From Nocardia carnea (GTDB lineage: Bacteria; Actinomycetota; Actinomycetes; Mycobacteriales; Mycobacteriaceae): a stretch of 47,131 bases of DNA. The notes under the pieces were generated by a model. It was not told the DNA's origin, made no database searches, and was given only the letters and a program-made list of their open reading frames with translations. The stretch is taken from contig NZ_JARWOV010000068.1 of the NCBI RefSeq assembly GCF_029868855.1, forward strand, positions 1 through 47,131, written 5' to 3'. The translations under genes and the position numbers were made by a program. This document shows positions 24,180-33,200 of this stretch, one piece after another; positions within the stretch are counted from its first letter, which is position 1, and the number at the start of each line of letters is the position of its first letter.

Positions 24180-25022
24180 GTGTTGTCCGCCACGACCCTC
24201 GCCGCCCGGCCGGAGTTCACCGTGACCACCGTGAACTGCCGCTCCGACCACACCCACTTCTCGGCTCCGGAAGCCCGCGACGACCATCGTCTCGTGCTCG
24301 TGCGCCGAGGCCGGTTCCGGCGCCAGGCCGACGGTGAACTCGCCGACCTGGACCGCACTGTCGGCTACATCGGCGCACCGAGTGAGGAGGAAGGGTTCTC
24401 GCACCCCGCCGGCGGTGACGTCTGCACCGCGGTGACCATCGAGCCCGGTCTTCTGGAAGGTGAGGTGAGCTCGCGGGCTGTCTACGTCGATGCGCGGATC
24501 GAGCTCGCGCACCGCCGAATGCTCACCGCTGCCGCCGGCGGCGATATCGACTACGCGGTGACCGAGGAACTGGTCCGGCTCGTCGCACTCGCCGCCGAAC
24601 GGCCGACCTCACGGCCGCGCCCCGCCGACCGAATGCTGGTCACCGCGGCCCGCGAGGCGATCATCAACGGGGCACCGGAATCGGGCGGGCTGCGCTCTCT
24701 GGCCGTGTTGCTGAAGGTTTCGCCGTATCGGCTGAGCCGCGTGTTCTCCCAGCACATGGGAGTGACGCTGACCCGCTACCGCAACCGAATACGGGTCGGG
24801 CAAGCCCTCGACCGGATCGCCGACGGAGAAACCGGCCTCGCCGACCTCGCCGCCCACCTCGGCTTCGCCGACCAGGCACACCTGACCCGCACCGTCCGCG
24901 AACACCTGGGCCACACCCCCACTGCCCTGCACCGACTGTTGACCCCGCCCATCGACCGCGCCGCCGGAAAACCCCGCCGGAGTGACATTGATCCCGGTCG
25001 ACGCAACTGCTCACTACGCTGA
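24180..25022 (+). CDS. AraC-family transcriptional regulator
   Basis: 280 aa, GTG start. The N-terminal ~150 residues are a cupin-like ligand domain ('DHRLVLVRRGRFRRQADGEL'). The C-terminus has the two AraC helix-turn-helix motifs: 'LRSLAVLLKVSPYRLSRVFS' and 'GLADLAAHLGFADQAHLTRT', followed by 'LGHTPTALHRLL'. Its stop overlaps the next gene's ATG, so the two are co-expressed. Ligand not deducible. Confidence 0.85.
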   Translation: MLSATTLAARPEFTVTTVNCRSDHTHFSAPEARDDHRLVLVRRGRFRRQADGELADLDRTVGYIGAPSEEEGFSHPAGGDVCTAVTIEPGLLEGEVSSRAVYVDARIELAHRRMLTAAAGGDIDYAVTEELVRLVALAAERPTSRPRPADRMLVTAAREAIINGAPESGGLRSLAVLLKVSPYRLSRVFSQHMGVTLTRYRNRIRVGQALDRIADGETGLADLAAHLGFADQAHLTRTVREHLGHTPTALHRLLTPPIDRAAGKPRRSDIDPGRRNCSLR

Positions 25023-25570
25023 TGACCGTGACTGTGGACGCGACCCCGAAGCACCGTTTCCTGGTATGCCACGACTACGGGATGGGTGGTAGCTGGTGGT
25101 GGGTCGACGCACGCTCGGCCCGCGAGATCGCCGAGACCTTCGCCGAAACCTGGGTCATCGACGATCCGGAGCAATTGGCGGACGCCCAGGAATGGGACCT
25201 GGACAATGTCGATATCGACGATCACGCCGACTCGCAGTTGCAGGAACTTCGCGCGCAGCGGAACATCCAGCGGAAGCGGAAGGGTTTCGGGGTACTGGCC
25301 GGCCGCGAGCTGCTGTATGTCCGTCAGCGCTGGGACGAGGACCGTGACTCGGCCGCCGACTACCTGCTCGAGATCACCGACGGCTACCGCACCCGCCAGG
25401 TCGAGGTGCGCGACACCGGCGAGGCGGTCCGGACCGGCCTCGACGATTTCCCGCTCAACCCGCCGATCGACCTGTGGGATCCGGATCTGGCCGATCAGGA
25501 GATCACCGCGGCGGAGTTCGAAAAAGCTTGGAAGAGTTCGGTTCCAGCGCCTGCTGACTGGTACGACTGA
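25022..25570 (+). CDS. Conserved hypothetical protein
   Basis: 182 aa, translationally coupled to the AraC gene (TGATG). Acidic and tryptophan-rich at the start ('GMGGSWWWVDARSAREIAET'), with a central 'RKRKGFGVLAGRELLYVRQR' and no signal peptide or membrane helix. The family is common in actinobacteria as far as I recall but I cannot name it. Coupling suggests a role in the response controlled by the AraC protein. Confidence 0.7.
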   Translation: MTVTVDATPKHRFLVCHDYGMGGSWWWVDARSAREIAETFAETWVIDDPEQLADAQEWDLDNVDIDDHADSQLQELRAQRNIQRKRKGFGVLAGRELLYVRQRWDEDRDSAADYLLEITDGYRTRQVEVRDTGEAVRTGLDDFPLNPPIDLWDPDLADQEITAAEFEKAWKSSVPAPADWYD

Positions 25571-25574
25571 TCTG

Positions 25575-25590
25575 CCAGTCCCTGGACTGG
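25575..25590 (+). terminator. Hairpin after the AraC operon
   Basis: CCAGTC / GACTGG pair around CCTG, 4 bases after the stop codon and before a convergent gene. There is only a short A-run (GAAAA) after it on the plus strand and no T-run, so strength is uncertain. Confidence 0.4.
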
Positions 25591-25665
25591 CCTGAAAACT
25601 CGGCCGAACCCACTCCGGCGAACTGTCCCGTGCGGAGTCGTTCGACCCGGTCGTGTCTGGAGTGC

Positions 25666-26445
25666 TCATACGGTCTCGGCCTGGAGGGCGGGGCCGAGGA
25701 GGAGTCCTCCGTCGATGACGTACTCCGACCCCGTGATGAAAGACGCGTCCGACGACGTGAGGAACAGAAGAAGCCGGGTGACGTCGGTCGGCTCCCCGAG
25801 CCGGGGGATGGCGAACGGCTCGGGTGAGTAGAAGTCCGCGATCGCCGCGGTGGCGCCCGCTGCTGGTTCGTGGATGAAGGGGGTCGCGATCACGCCGGGG
25901 TGGATGGTGTTCACCCGGATGTTGTCGCGGCCGAGCTCGAGTGCTGCCGTTCGGGTGAGGCCTCGCACGGCCCACTTACCGGCGACGTACGGCGCGTAGT
26001 GTGCCGTGCCGCCCAGGCCCATGGTCGAGGCGATGTTGACGATGGTTCCCCCTGCTGCGCGGCGCAGAGCGGGGGCGGCGACCTTGATGCCGAGGAAGGT
26101 CCCGGTGAGGTTGACGTCGAGGATTCGCGACCACGTGGCCTGGTCCGTGTTTTCGATTGTCGCGGGCGGGTTTTGCACGCCCGCGTTGTTGACGAGCACG
26201 TTCAGGGCGCCGAAGGCGTTTTCGGCTGCTTGCACGGCGGCGGACCACGAGCTTTCGTCCCTCACGTCGAGGCGGGTGAAGCGAGCGCGGGACCCGAGTT
26301 CGTCGGCGAGCGCGGCGCCACGTTCGGCGTCGGTGCCGCCGATCACCACGTTCGCCCCCTCCGCGTGAAACGCGCGCACGTGGCTCGAGCCCTGGCCGCC
26401 GGTCCCACCGGTCACGAGCACGGTCTGGTTGTCGAAGCGGGACAT
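25666..26445 (-). CDS. Short-chain dehydrogenase/reductase (SDR)
   Basis: 259 aa, a classical SDR length. The cofactor motif is 'VLVTGGTGGQGSSHVRAFHA' (TGxxGxxG-type), 'NVLVNNAGVQN' holds NNAG, and the catalytic Tyr-Lys pair lies in 'YAPYVAGKWAVRGLTRTAA' with Ser in 'IVNIAST'. It should reduce or oxidise an alcohol/ketone with NAD(P); substrate unknown. Divergent from the TetR gene, with two matched operators between them. Confidence 0.9.
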   Translation of the reverse strand: MSRFDNQTVLVTGGTGGQGSSHVRAFHAEGANVVIGGTDAERGAALADELGSRARFTRLDVRDESSWSAAVQAAENAFGALNVLVNNAGVQNPPATIENTDQATWSRILDVNLTGTFLGIKVAAPALRRAAGGTIVNIASTMGLGGTAHYAPYVAGKWAVRGLTRTAALELGRDNIRVNTIHPGVIATPFIHEPAAGATAAIADFYSPEPFAIPRLGEPTDVTRLLLFLTSSDASFITGSEYVIDGGLLLGPALQAETV

Positions 26446-26505
26446 CAGGTGTTCCTTCGGTACGTGGCTGGATGACCGGGATCACCAGTGATGAACGGCG
26501 GCCAG

Positions 26506-26527
26506 TGGTGAGCCGGGCGACTCACCA
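26506..26527. promoter_or_regulatory. TetR operator 1 (22 bp)
   Basis: TGGTGAG (26506-26512) and CTCACCA (26521-26527) form a perfect inverted repeat around an 8-base centre. It matches operator 2 in arm sequence and spacing. Located between the divergent SDR and TetR genes, nearer the SDR start, where binding would repress it. Confidence 0.6.
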
Positions 26528-26553
26528 TTACTCCGACACTAGGTCGGCGGCAC

Positions 26554-26575
26554 AGGTGAGTCAAGCCACTCACCT
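26554..26575. promoter_or_regulatory. TetR operator 2 (22 bp)
   Basis: AGGTGAGT (26554-26561) and ACTCACCT (26568-26575) form a perfect inverted repeat with a 6-base centre, 14 bases before the TetR start. Shares the core GGTGAG / CTCACC with operator 1, 48 bases apart, so the same dimer should bind both and autoregulate. Confidence 0.65.
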
Positions 26576-26589
26576 CGTATGCTCCACTC

Positions 26590-27228
26590 ATGAGCAGCGG
26601 CCTATCGACGTATCACCAGCGCGTCGCCCAGGAGAAACGCGCGCTGATCGTGGCAGCCGCGACCGCACTGTTTCTCGAGTTGGGCTACGACCGCACGTCG
26701 CTGGCGCGGATCGCGGAGCGCTCGGGCGTTTCGCGGGCCACCTTGTTCAAACAGTTTCCGAGCAAAGCGGCCCTGTTCGACGCCATCGTGACGGAGTCCT
26801 GGTCGACCGGTGACGAGGAGGATCCTCCGCCGACAGGCAACATCGTCGACGGGCTCGGCATCATCGGTCGCCGTTACGCCGAGCTGCTGGGCCGTCCCCA
26901 GATGACCGACCTGTTCAGAATTGTCATCGCCGAGCTGCCGCGCTTCCCGGAGCTGGCCCATGCACAGTTCTCACAAGGGAAGATGCCCTACTTCGAGTCC
27001 GTACGCGGCTACCTCCTGGCCGAGCACGAGGCGGGAACGGTGCGGGTCGAGGACGTGGACCTTGCCGCCACCCAGTTCCTGGGCATGATCTCCAACTATG
27101 TCTTCTGGCCGACACTCCTGGTGCCGGGCTGGGAGGTGAGCGCCGAACGCGTCGCTCAGGTCGTCGACGAGGCCGTCCGCACCATCGCCGCCCGGTACGC
27201 CGCCCCACGGGCGCCCACCGACGACTGA
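26590..27228 (+). CDS. TetR-family transcriptional regulator
   Basis: 212 aa. N-terminal helix-turn-helix: 'ALIVAAATALFLELGYDRTS' and 'LARIAERSGVSRATLFKQFP', a textbook TetR DNA-binding domain. The C-terminal ligand domain ends with 'RVAQVVDEAVRTIAAR' and is typical in length. Divergent from the SDR gene with two palindromes between, so it most likely represses that gene and itself until an inducer binds. Confidence 0.9.
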   Translation: MSSGLSTYHQRVAQEKRALIVAAATALFLELGYDRTSLARIAERSGVSRATLFKQFPSKAALFDAIVTESWSTGDEEDPPPTGNIVDGLGIIGRRYAELLGRPQMTDLFRIVIAELPRFPELAHAQFSQGKMPYFESVRGYLLAEHEAGTVRVEDVDLAATQFLGMISNYVFWPTLLVPGWEVSAERVAQVVDEAVRTIAARYAAPRAPTDD

Positions 27229-27263
27229 GTCCCGCCCGACCACGACAGAGTCACTCCCTGCGG

Positions 27264-27409
27264 TCAGAGCCGCTCCGGCGCGGCGATACCCAGTAGTCCG
27301 AGGCCGTGGCCGAGGGTGCAGGCGGTCAGCTGGGACAGGGCGAGGCGGTTGCCGCAGACGGGTTCGGTGGCGGTGAGGACCGGGCAGGTGATTGCCGACC
27401 GGATCACTT
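27264..27409 (-). pseudogene. C-terminal fragment of arginyl-tRNA synthetase
   Basis: The frame reads 'ITCPVLTATEP' and 'NRLALSQLTACTLGHGLGLL', then GIAAPERL and stop, the usual end of ArgRS with the DALR anticodon-binding helix. Only ~48 residues remain against ~550 in the enzyme; the catalytic and most of the DALR domain are missing. Its upstream end abuts the dienelactone hydrolase stop. Confidence 0.65.
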
Positions 27410-28135
27410 CGTTACGGGCAGGCACTCGCTGAGCAGGTCGACGATGTCGCGCCAGGCTCGCTGCGCGTGCCGTGGGTGGTAGCCGACGCCGGGCAGCAGG
27501 GTCTGGGGCGGGTCGATCGGCGGATGATGGAAGGCGTGCAGGGCCCCGCCGTAGACCACCAGACGCCAGTCGACGCCCGCGGCCTGCATCTCGGCGGTGA
27601 AGGCGTCCCGTTGCGCGGGCGGCATGATCGGATCCTCCGATCCGACCCCGGCCCACACCGGGCACCGGATGCGCGCGGCCTCGCCCGGCCGGCCCGTGGT
27701 CAGTGCGTTGACTGTCCCGATCGCGCGCAGGTCGACCCCGTCGCGCCCGAGTTCCAGCGCGACCGCGCCGCCGGTGCCGTAGCCGACCGCGGCGATCCGG
27801 TCGGGGTCGGTTCGCGGCTCGGCGCGCAGCACATCCAGCGCCGCATGGCCGATGGCCCGCATCCGGTCGGGGTCGGCGAGCAAGGGGGTGATGCGCGCCA
27901 GCATCTCCTCGGGGTCGGTGAACCAGCGACCGCCGTTGATGTCGAAGGCCAGCGCCACGTACCCCAGCTCGGCCAGGGCGTCGGCCCGGCGGCGCTGAAA
28001 GTCGTTGAGCCCCGGCCCCTCGGGGCCGATCAGCACCGCGGGCCGCCGGTCGGCACCGGCCGGAAGCGCGAGGTGCCCGACCATCGTCAGGCCGTCGGCC
28101 GGGTACTCGACCGTGCGCGTTGTCACCGTCGTCAT
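27404..28135 (-). CDS. Dienelactone hydrolase-family protein with altered nucleophile
   Basis: 243 aa, normal length for the family. 'AVLIGPEGPGLNDFQRRRAD', 'GSEDPIMP' (Asp) and 'GALHAFHHP' (His) fit the dienelactone hydrolase fold. The nucleophile elbow reads GYGTGG where the canonical motif is GYCFGG; the Cys position is Gly, so the usual thiol catalysis cannot occur. Thr in the elbow is not at the nucleophile position. It may be an inactive or differently working member; function unknown. Confidence 0.8.
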   Translation of the reverse strand: MTTVTTRTVEYPADGLTMVGHLALPAGADRRPAVLIGPEGPGLNDFQRRRADALAELGYVALAFDINGGRWFTDPEEMLARITPLLADPDRMRAIGHAALDVLRAEPRTDPDRIAAVGYGTGGAVALELGRDGVDLRAIGTVNALTTGRPGEAARIRCPVWAGVGSEDPIMPPAQRDAFTAEMQAAGVDWRLVVYGGALHAFHHPPIDPPQTLLPGVGYHPRHAQRAWRDIVDLLSECLPVTK

Positions 28136-28266
28136 GAGATTCGACTGTAGTGATCGTCGAGCCCGGTCGGGCCCGTGTTCACCCCGGGCAGAACATCGCG
28201 AGTATGCCCCTGAATGTGTTGGTAACTCTCGATATCAGGCGAGTTCTGCGGACAGCATGCCACGGG

Positions 28267-29673
28267 TCAACGACCGGCGGGGAGGTGCTGGGTCAGCGGA
28301 ACTGCCAGGCGGATGAGGTCGGCGCACAAGGCGTCCCGGTTTCCCGGGGTTTCGGTCGATGCCTGCACCTCGACAACGCCGGTCTCGATGCCGTCCTGTG
28401 TGCCCTGAGGGATGTCGAACAGGAGGGTGCACGACGCATTACCGGCTACGTCGCCGGGCACAGCAAACAGGGCACGCCGATCGCCTACCATGACCGGCCT
28501 GGGTTGGGTGAAGACCCCGTAGGCCCAGTCCGTGTACCGACTGTTCCGCGTGAATACGGCAACATCGTGCGATGGGCCGGTCCACCGGCACTGTGCCACC
28601 TCCGGATTCGGGGTCCCCGTCTTCTCGGACTGTGGATTCAGCCCCGCCGCAGCGACGTCGGCGTCGGGGATCGTACACGGATCCCACATCGGTTGGGGCG
28701 CAGTCGGTGTCGTGAGGGTCGAGGTCGTGGATCCAACGGAGGCGGTCGCGGATTCGGGCGGAAACGTCGTGCGTGACAGGCTCACCGAAAGATTGTCGAC
28801 GAGTGCGGCCGCGATGGATTCGGCGCCGGAGGCGAGGTCGTTGCGCAATCCCGGTGAGTCGCCGGTGGGCGGTGTGCCACTTTCCCCGGACCAGTTCAGC
28901 CCTTGGGTGTGGACGTTGACGGCGAGGTTCCCGAGCATGGTCCGCACCCCCACCGCGACCTGGTTCTTCCCTATGGGCAGGGTACGGATGTCGGCCTGAT
29001 CACCGAGGCCGCGTATGGGTGTCGGGGCTTCACTTGCCGAGGTGGGTTCGGTCTCGGCGGACGTCGTGGTCTGCCCGAGCACGGCCGGGTTTGTCCACAC
29101 CAAGAGATCGATCCTCGCAGTGCGCGAAAGAGGCTCGGGGGTGGACACCCTGTCGAGGTGCGGAATCGGATCCTCGTAGGTGACCGTGCAGGTGAGCGTC
29201 TGCCCGACCCCGGTATCGAACTCGGACGTGGTGACAAGCCGCGCATCCACGATCGGCAGGTCGCCCGCGAATCGGTGCAGCGTATCGCCCGCCGCAGTGC
29301 CGACCTCAGCGCACGATGCAGGTAGTGCCGAGTATCCGGACGGATACTGTGGCTCGGTTGTGCCGCCACACGAGCAACACCCGACGACCACGGCCCCCAC
29401 GACCGCGATGCCTCGCAGGGATCGCGATCCGCCCCGCCCGCCGAGCTTGTTCAGCCGGGCCGCCGGCCGGGTGAAACCGGCTCGGCTGCGCTCGAGGGTG
29501 AACGCGACGGGCCTGATCGACGCAGCCACTACGTCGGCGGCGCTGCGCAGGGGCGGTGCGCCGTCCTTGCCGATGGGATGATCCGGTGCCGCGACGGGCA
29601 GTGACTGCAACAGCTCGTGCAATTGAGTTCCTTCCGGTGTGTCGATGTCAGGTGGTACGTCCTGAACGATCAC
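28267..29673 (-). CDS. Large protein with DUF3558-like lipoprotein domain
   Basis: ~468 aa if the GTG at 29673 is used; an ATG at 29700 lies inside the operator and has no ribosome site. After an odd N-terminal ~80 residues ('DVPPDIDTPEGTQLHELLQS') comes an Arg-rich segment and 'RSLRGIAVVGAVVVGCCSCG', a lipobox-like anchor, so translation may really begin near it. The C-terminal ~140 residues ('WDPCTIPDADVAAAGLNPQS', 'CRWTG') are DUF3558-like, a lipoprotein family of unknown function in Mycobacteriales. Start uncertain. Confidence 0.65.
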   Translation of the reverse strand: MIVQDVPPDIDTPEGTQLHELLQSLPVAAPDHPIGKDGAPPLRSAADVVAASIRPVAFTLERSRAGFTRPAARLNKLGGRGGSRSLRGIAVVGAVVVGCCSCGGTTEPQYPSGYSALPASCAEVGTAAGDTLHRFAGDLPIVDARLVTTSEFDTGVGQTLTCTVTYEDPIPHLDRVSTPEPLSRTARIDLLVWTNPAVLGQTTTSAETEPTSASEAPTPIRGLGDQADIRTLPIGKNQVAVGVRTMLGNLAVNVHTQGLNWSGESGTPPTGDSPGLRNDLASGAESIAAALVDNLSVSLSRTTFPPESATASVGSTTSTLTTPTAPQPMWDPCTIPDADVAAAGLNPQSEKTGTPNPEVAQCRWTGPSHDVAVFTRNSRYTDWAYGVFTQPRPVMVGDRRALFAVPGDVAGNASCTLLFDIPQGTQDGIETGVVEVQASTETPGNRDALCADLIRLAVPLTQHLPAGR

Positions 29674-29689
29674 GCAACTAAGTGTTGCG
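29673..29689. promoter_or_regulatory. Operator candidate 1: CGCAAC-N5-GTTGCG
   Basis: A perfect 17-base palindrome with TAAGT in the centre, at the start of the DUF3558 gene. A second copy lies 45 bases away. The pairs suit a dimeric ArsR/winged-helix repressor, but no such gene is adjacent. Confidence 0.55.
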
Positions 29690-29718
29690 CATCGACGCAC
29701 ACTGTGACAACGTATTAC

Positions 29719-29733
29719 GCAACCAATTGTTGC
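29719..29733. promoter_or_regulatory. Operator candidate 2: GCAAC-N5-GTTGC
   Basis: Same arms and spacing as operator 1, with centre CAATT. Lies 17 bases before the SRPBCC fragment start, so it would control the plus-strand genes. Confidence 0.55.
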
Positions 29734-29750
29734 TTATTCGGAAGTCCGCG

Positions 29751-29915
29751 ATGGAGTTCGGAAACCTGGAGCGCGAGATCAGCATCGACGCGTCGCCGGA
29801 AATCGTCTTCGACGTCGTGAGCCGAACCGAGCACAAGAGAACCACCGAAATGGAGAGTGAACGAAATGCCTACGATGCCCGCCGGAAGTATCCTGCTCGG
29901 AAGCGCCAGAGCTGA
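29751..29915 (+). pseudogene. SRPBCC (AHSA1-like) protein, internally deleted
   Basis: ATG 29751 starts 'MEFGNLEREISIDASPEIVF' plus 'DVVSRTEH', the normal N-terminus of AHSA1/SRPBCC proteins. After ~28 residues the frame jumps to 'KRTTEMESERNA', probably from the natural C-terminus, then runs as shadow to 29915. About 100 residues are missing, so no ligand cup can form. It overlaps the VOC gene start. Confidence 0.6.
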
Positions 29916-30222
29916 GGACCTGCGCGCCTGGTATCGCACCGCGATAGCACCCGATCACACCGGTGACGGTCCGATCGTCGCCGGGAATCTATGGCTCGTC
30001 ATCGAGCAGCGCGACGACGTCAGCGAGCAGAACCCCCAGCCCGGCAGGTCGATCCTCAACTTCCACGTCGACGACTTCGCCACCTACGAGGACCAGCTGA
30101 ACGCCGCCGGGGTCGAATGGGTAGCAGCCGCCGAGGACCGGCCATCCGGAAAGTTCGCGACCTTCAAAGACCCCGACGGCAACTATCTGCAGATCATCCA
30201 GCTGCAGCCGCACGCGATGTGA
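29866..30222 (+). CDS. VOC-family (glyoxalase-like) protein
   Basis: 118 aa from ATG 29866, which has GGAGAG 8 bases upstream; a GTG at 29857 is an alternative. Two beta-alpha-beta-beta-beta units: 'GSILLGSARAEDLRAWYRTA' and 'SILNFHVDDFATYEDQLNAA'; 'FKDPDGNYLQIIQL' is the C-terminal VOC strand. Metal ligands are not complete (no early His/Glu pair is obvious), so it may bind rather than convert a ligand. Follows the broken SRPBCC gene, an ArsR-SRPBCC-VOC-like arrangement lacking its regulator. Confidence 0.8.
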   Translation: MPTMPAGSILLGSARAEDLRAWYRTAIAPDHTGDGPIVAGNLWLVIEQRDDVSEQNPQPGRSILNFHVDDFATYEDQLNAAGVEWVAAAEDRPSGKFATFKDPDGNYLQIIQLQPHAM

Positions 30223-30244
30223 CCGCGATCGTGGCTACGACGCG

Positions 30245-33200
30245 CTACTCAGCGGGCGTCTGGGCGATCTGCACCATTTCTTGCTCGCGCGTGCGGGAAA
30301 CGAGAATCCCACGGCCGGTAGGTAGTTTCGCCGGCCGGACGTCACCCATCACGATTCCCTCGTCGCGGGAACCGCTCATGATCAGTGTTTCCACCGCGAG
30401 ATTCTTCAACGCACCGAGAATCGGATCGTAGAGGGCACGGGCGACCCCACCGATCCGGCGCGCGACGATCAGGTGCATGCCGACATCGCGGGCCTGGGGA
30501 AGGTACTCGAGCACGGGAGCCAGCGGGTTGTCGCCACTGGTGACCACCAGGTCGTAGTCGTCGACCACGAGGTAGATCTCCGGTCCGTGCCACCAGTTGC
30601 GCTCGCGCAGCTCTTGGGGGGTGATCTGCGGACCGGGCAGCCGCGACTGCAGTAGCGATGCCAGATCGCGCATATTGGTTCTGAGACCCTCGGCACCGGT
30701 CGCGTAGGCGGCAAGCTGCCCCAGAGGGACAGCACCCAGCAGAGTGCGCCGGAAGTCGACCAGGATGAGCGCGGCGTCACTCTGCGAATTGGATTCGGTG
30801 ATGCCGGCCACGATAGTGCGCAGCAGCGTCGTTTTACCGCATCCCATATCGCCGAAGGCCATGAAATGTGGTTCGGCCTCGAAATCGAGGAGAACCGGCT
30901 GCAACTCGGATTCCCCGAGGCCGACCACCACTTTGCTCCCCCCGAATCGGATACCGAGATCACGGGCCTCCGTCAGCACCTGCTCGCGCGGGAGATGCGC
31001 AGGCAGCATCCGGACTTCGGGGGCACGCCGGTTGCCGTAGCTGCTGCGTAGCACCTCGGCACCGCGGGCCATCCCATCGATCACGGTGTCCGGGTCCGAG
31101 TCGGAATCCAAGCGGGGAAGCGCAACCAGCATGTGCAGTTGGTCCGCGGTGATACCACGGCCGGGCCGGCCGGCCGGCACCTGATGGGCCGTACTCCGGC
31201 CGAAGTCCGATTCGGACGGGTCACCGAGCCGCAATTCCAGCCGGGTGCCGAAGCGGTCTTTCAGCACCGGCCGGATCTCGGACCATCGGCCGGCCGTGAT
31301 GATCACGTGGATACCCAGCGGCAAGCCCTGTCCGGCAAGGGCCGTGATCTGCGATTCCAGCAGTTCGTACTCGTCGCGGATCGTCCGCCAGCCGTCGACC
31401 ACCAGAAACACGTCACCGAATTGATCGACCGCCGGCGGAGCGCCGCCTTCGAGTGCGGCGATAGTGCGCCGCCGGAATTCCGCCATCGATGCGATGCCGA
31501 GTTCGGCGAAGCGTTCGCTGCGCTGCCGCAGCAGAGTGGTCAATGCGGCAATCGTCCGGCGCACCCGCTCGGAATCGCGCCGATCGGCCACGAAACCGAC
31601 GTGCGGTATCCCGGCCAGCCCGGCCATAGTGCCGCCGCCGAAGTCCAGGCAGTAGAACTGCACCTGCTCGGGGGCATAGCGAGCCGCTGCCGCCATGACG
31701 ATCGTGTGCAGTGTGGTCGACTTACCCGACTGCGGGCCGCCCACCACCGCGATATTGCCTCGTGCGCCCGACAGGTCGACGGTCAGCACATCACGGCGAT
31801 GCTCGTACGGTTTGTCGATCACGCCGATCGCTATCCGCACCTGGTCGTGCCGATCCACCGGTGGGGAGCGGTCCGGATCGGGCAGCAACATATCGACCGT
31901 CGGGGACTCGTCCAGCGGCGGCAGCCACAGTTGATGCGACGGCGCTCCGTCCCTCGGTATTCGGGCGACAACAGCGTCCAGTACCGATCGTTGCTCGAAG
32001 CTATCGGTATCCGCGCCCGGGGTGAGCCGCTCCGGCCCACTCACATACGCAGCCTTGAACCGTATCAACTCGCCGGTACCGGCCTTGAGGTAGCCGGAGC
32101 CGGGAATACCGGGCAGCTGATAGGCGTCGGGGGTGCCCAGGACGGCCCGGGACTCGTTGGCCGAGAACGTACGCAGACCGATTCGGTAGGACAGGAGTGA
32201 TTCCAGGCCGCGGACCTTGCCCTCCTCGAGCCGCTGCGAAACGAGCAGCAGATGCACATGTAACGACCGGCCCAACCGGCCGATCATCGCGAACGATTCG
32301 ACGAACTCGGGTTTCTGCGAGAGCAACTCGGAGAACTCGTCGACGACAACGAACAGTGCGGGCAGCGGTTCGAGCGGAGCGCCCGCGGCCCGGGCCCTCT
32401 CGTAGTCGGCGGCATTGGCGTATCGACCGGCGGAGCGCAACAGCTCCTGCCGGCGGTTCAACTCCCCGGCCAGGGCCTCTCTCAGGCGGTCGATCAGCGC
32501 GAGCTCTTCTTCCACATTCGAGATCACCGCGGAAACGTGTGGCAGTGAGTCCAGGCCGAGGAAGGTCGCACCGCCCTTGAAATCGACCAGCACGAGGTTC
32601 AGCGCGTCCGGCGAATGCGTGGTCAGCAATGCGAGCACCAGCGTGCGCAGGAGCTCGGACTTACCGGAACCGGTCGCACCGATACACAAGCCGTGCGGGC
32701 CCATTCCCCCTTCGGCCGCATCCTTGAGATCCAGTTCGACAATATCGCCGGTGGCGGTCACACCGATCGGTACGCGCAATCGGTCGCGCCCAGTCCGGGG
32801 CTGCCACCGCACAGCGATATCGAGTTCGTCCCCCGGGGCCAGTCCGAGCATATCGGCGAAGTCGATCTCGGCCTCAGCGCGAGGGTACTGCGCATCGGAC
32901 AAGTACGGCACATGACGATTCCCTCGGACCCGTTCGACCAATTCCGCTGCTCCATCGGATATCTCCGACAAAGCCAGCAGCTCGGGGTCCAACTCCCGCA
33001 GATCGGGCATGGCGATTCGAAAAGGCCGCTGTCTGAACAACGCCCAGCCAGGCCCGTCCGGAAGGCGGGCGGCACGCTCCGGGTGCAGGCGAGAATCGTT
33101 CGGGCGATTCAAGCGCAGTTCGATATGCGCCGAGAACAAGTCGGCCAGTTCACCGGGCACCTCGGTCCAGTCACGTGCGGTCACCACCAGATGTACGGCG

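Noticed and set aside
31133..32200. 355-codon plus-strand frame antisense to the caspase-ATPase gene
   Set aside because: Shadow of the high-GC coding strand; no start signal or family match. The same applies to 33533-34633.
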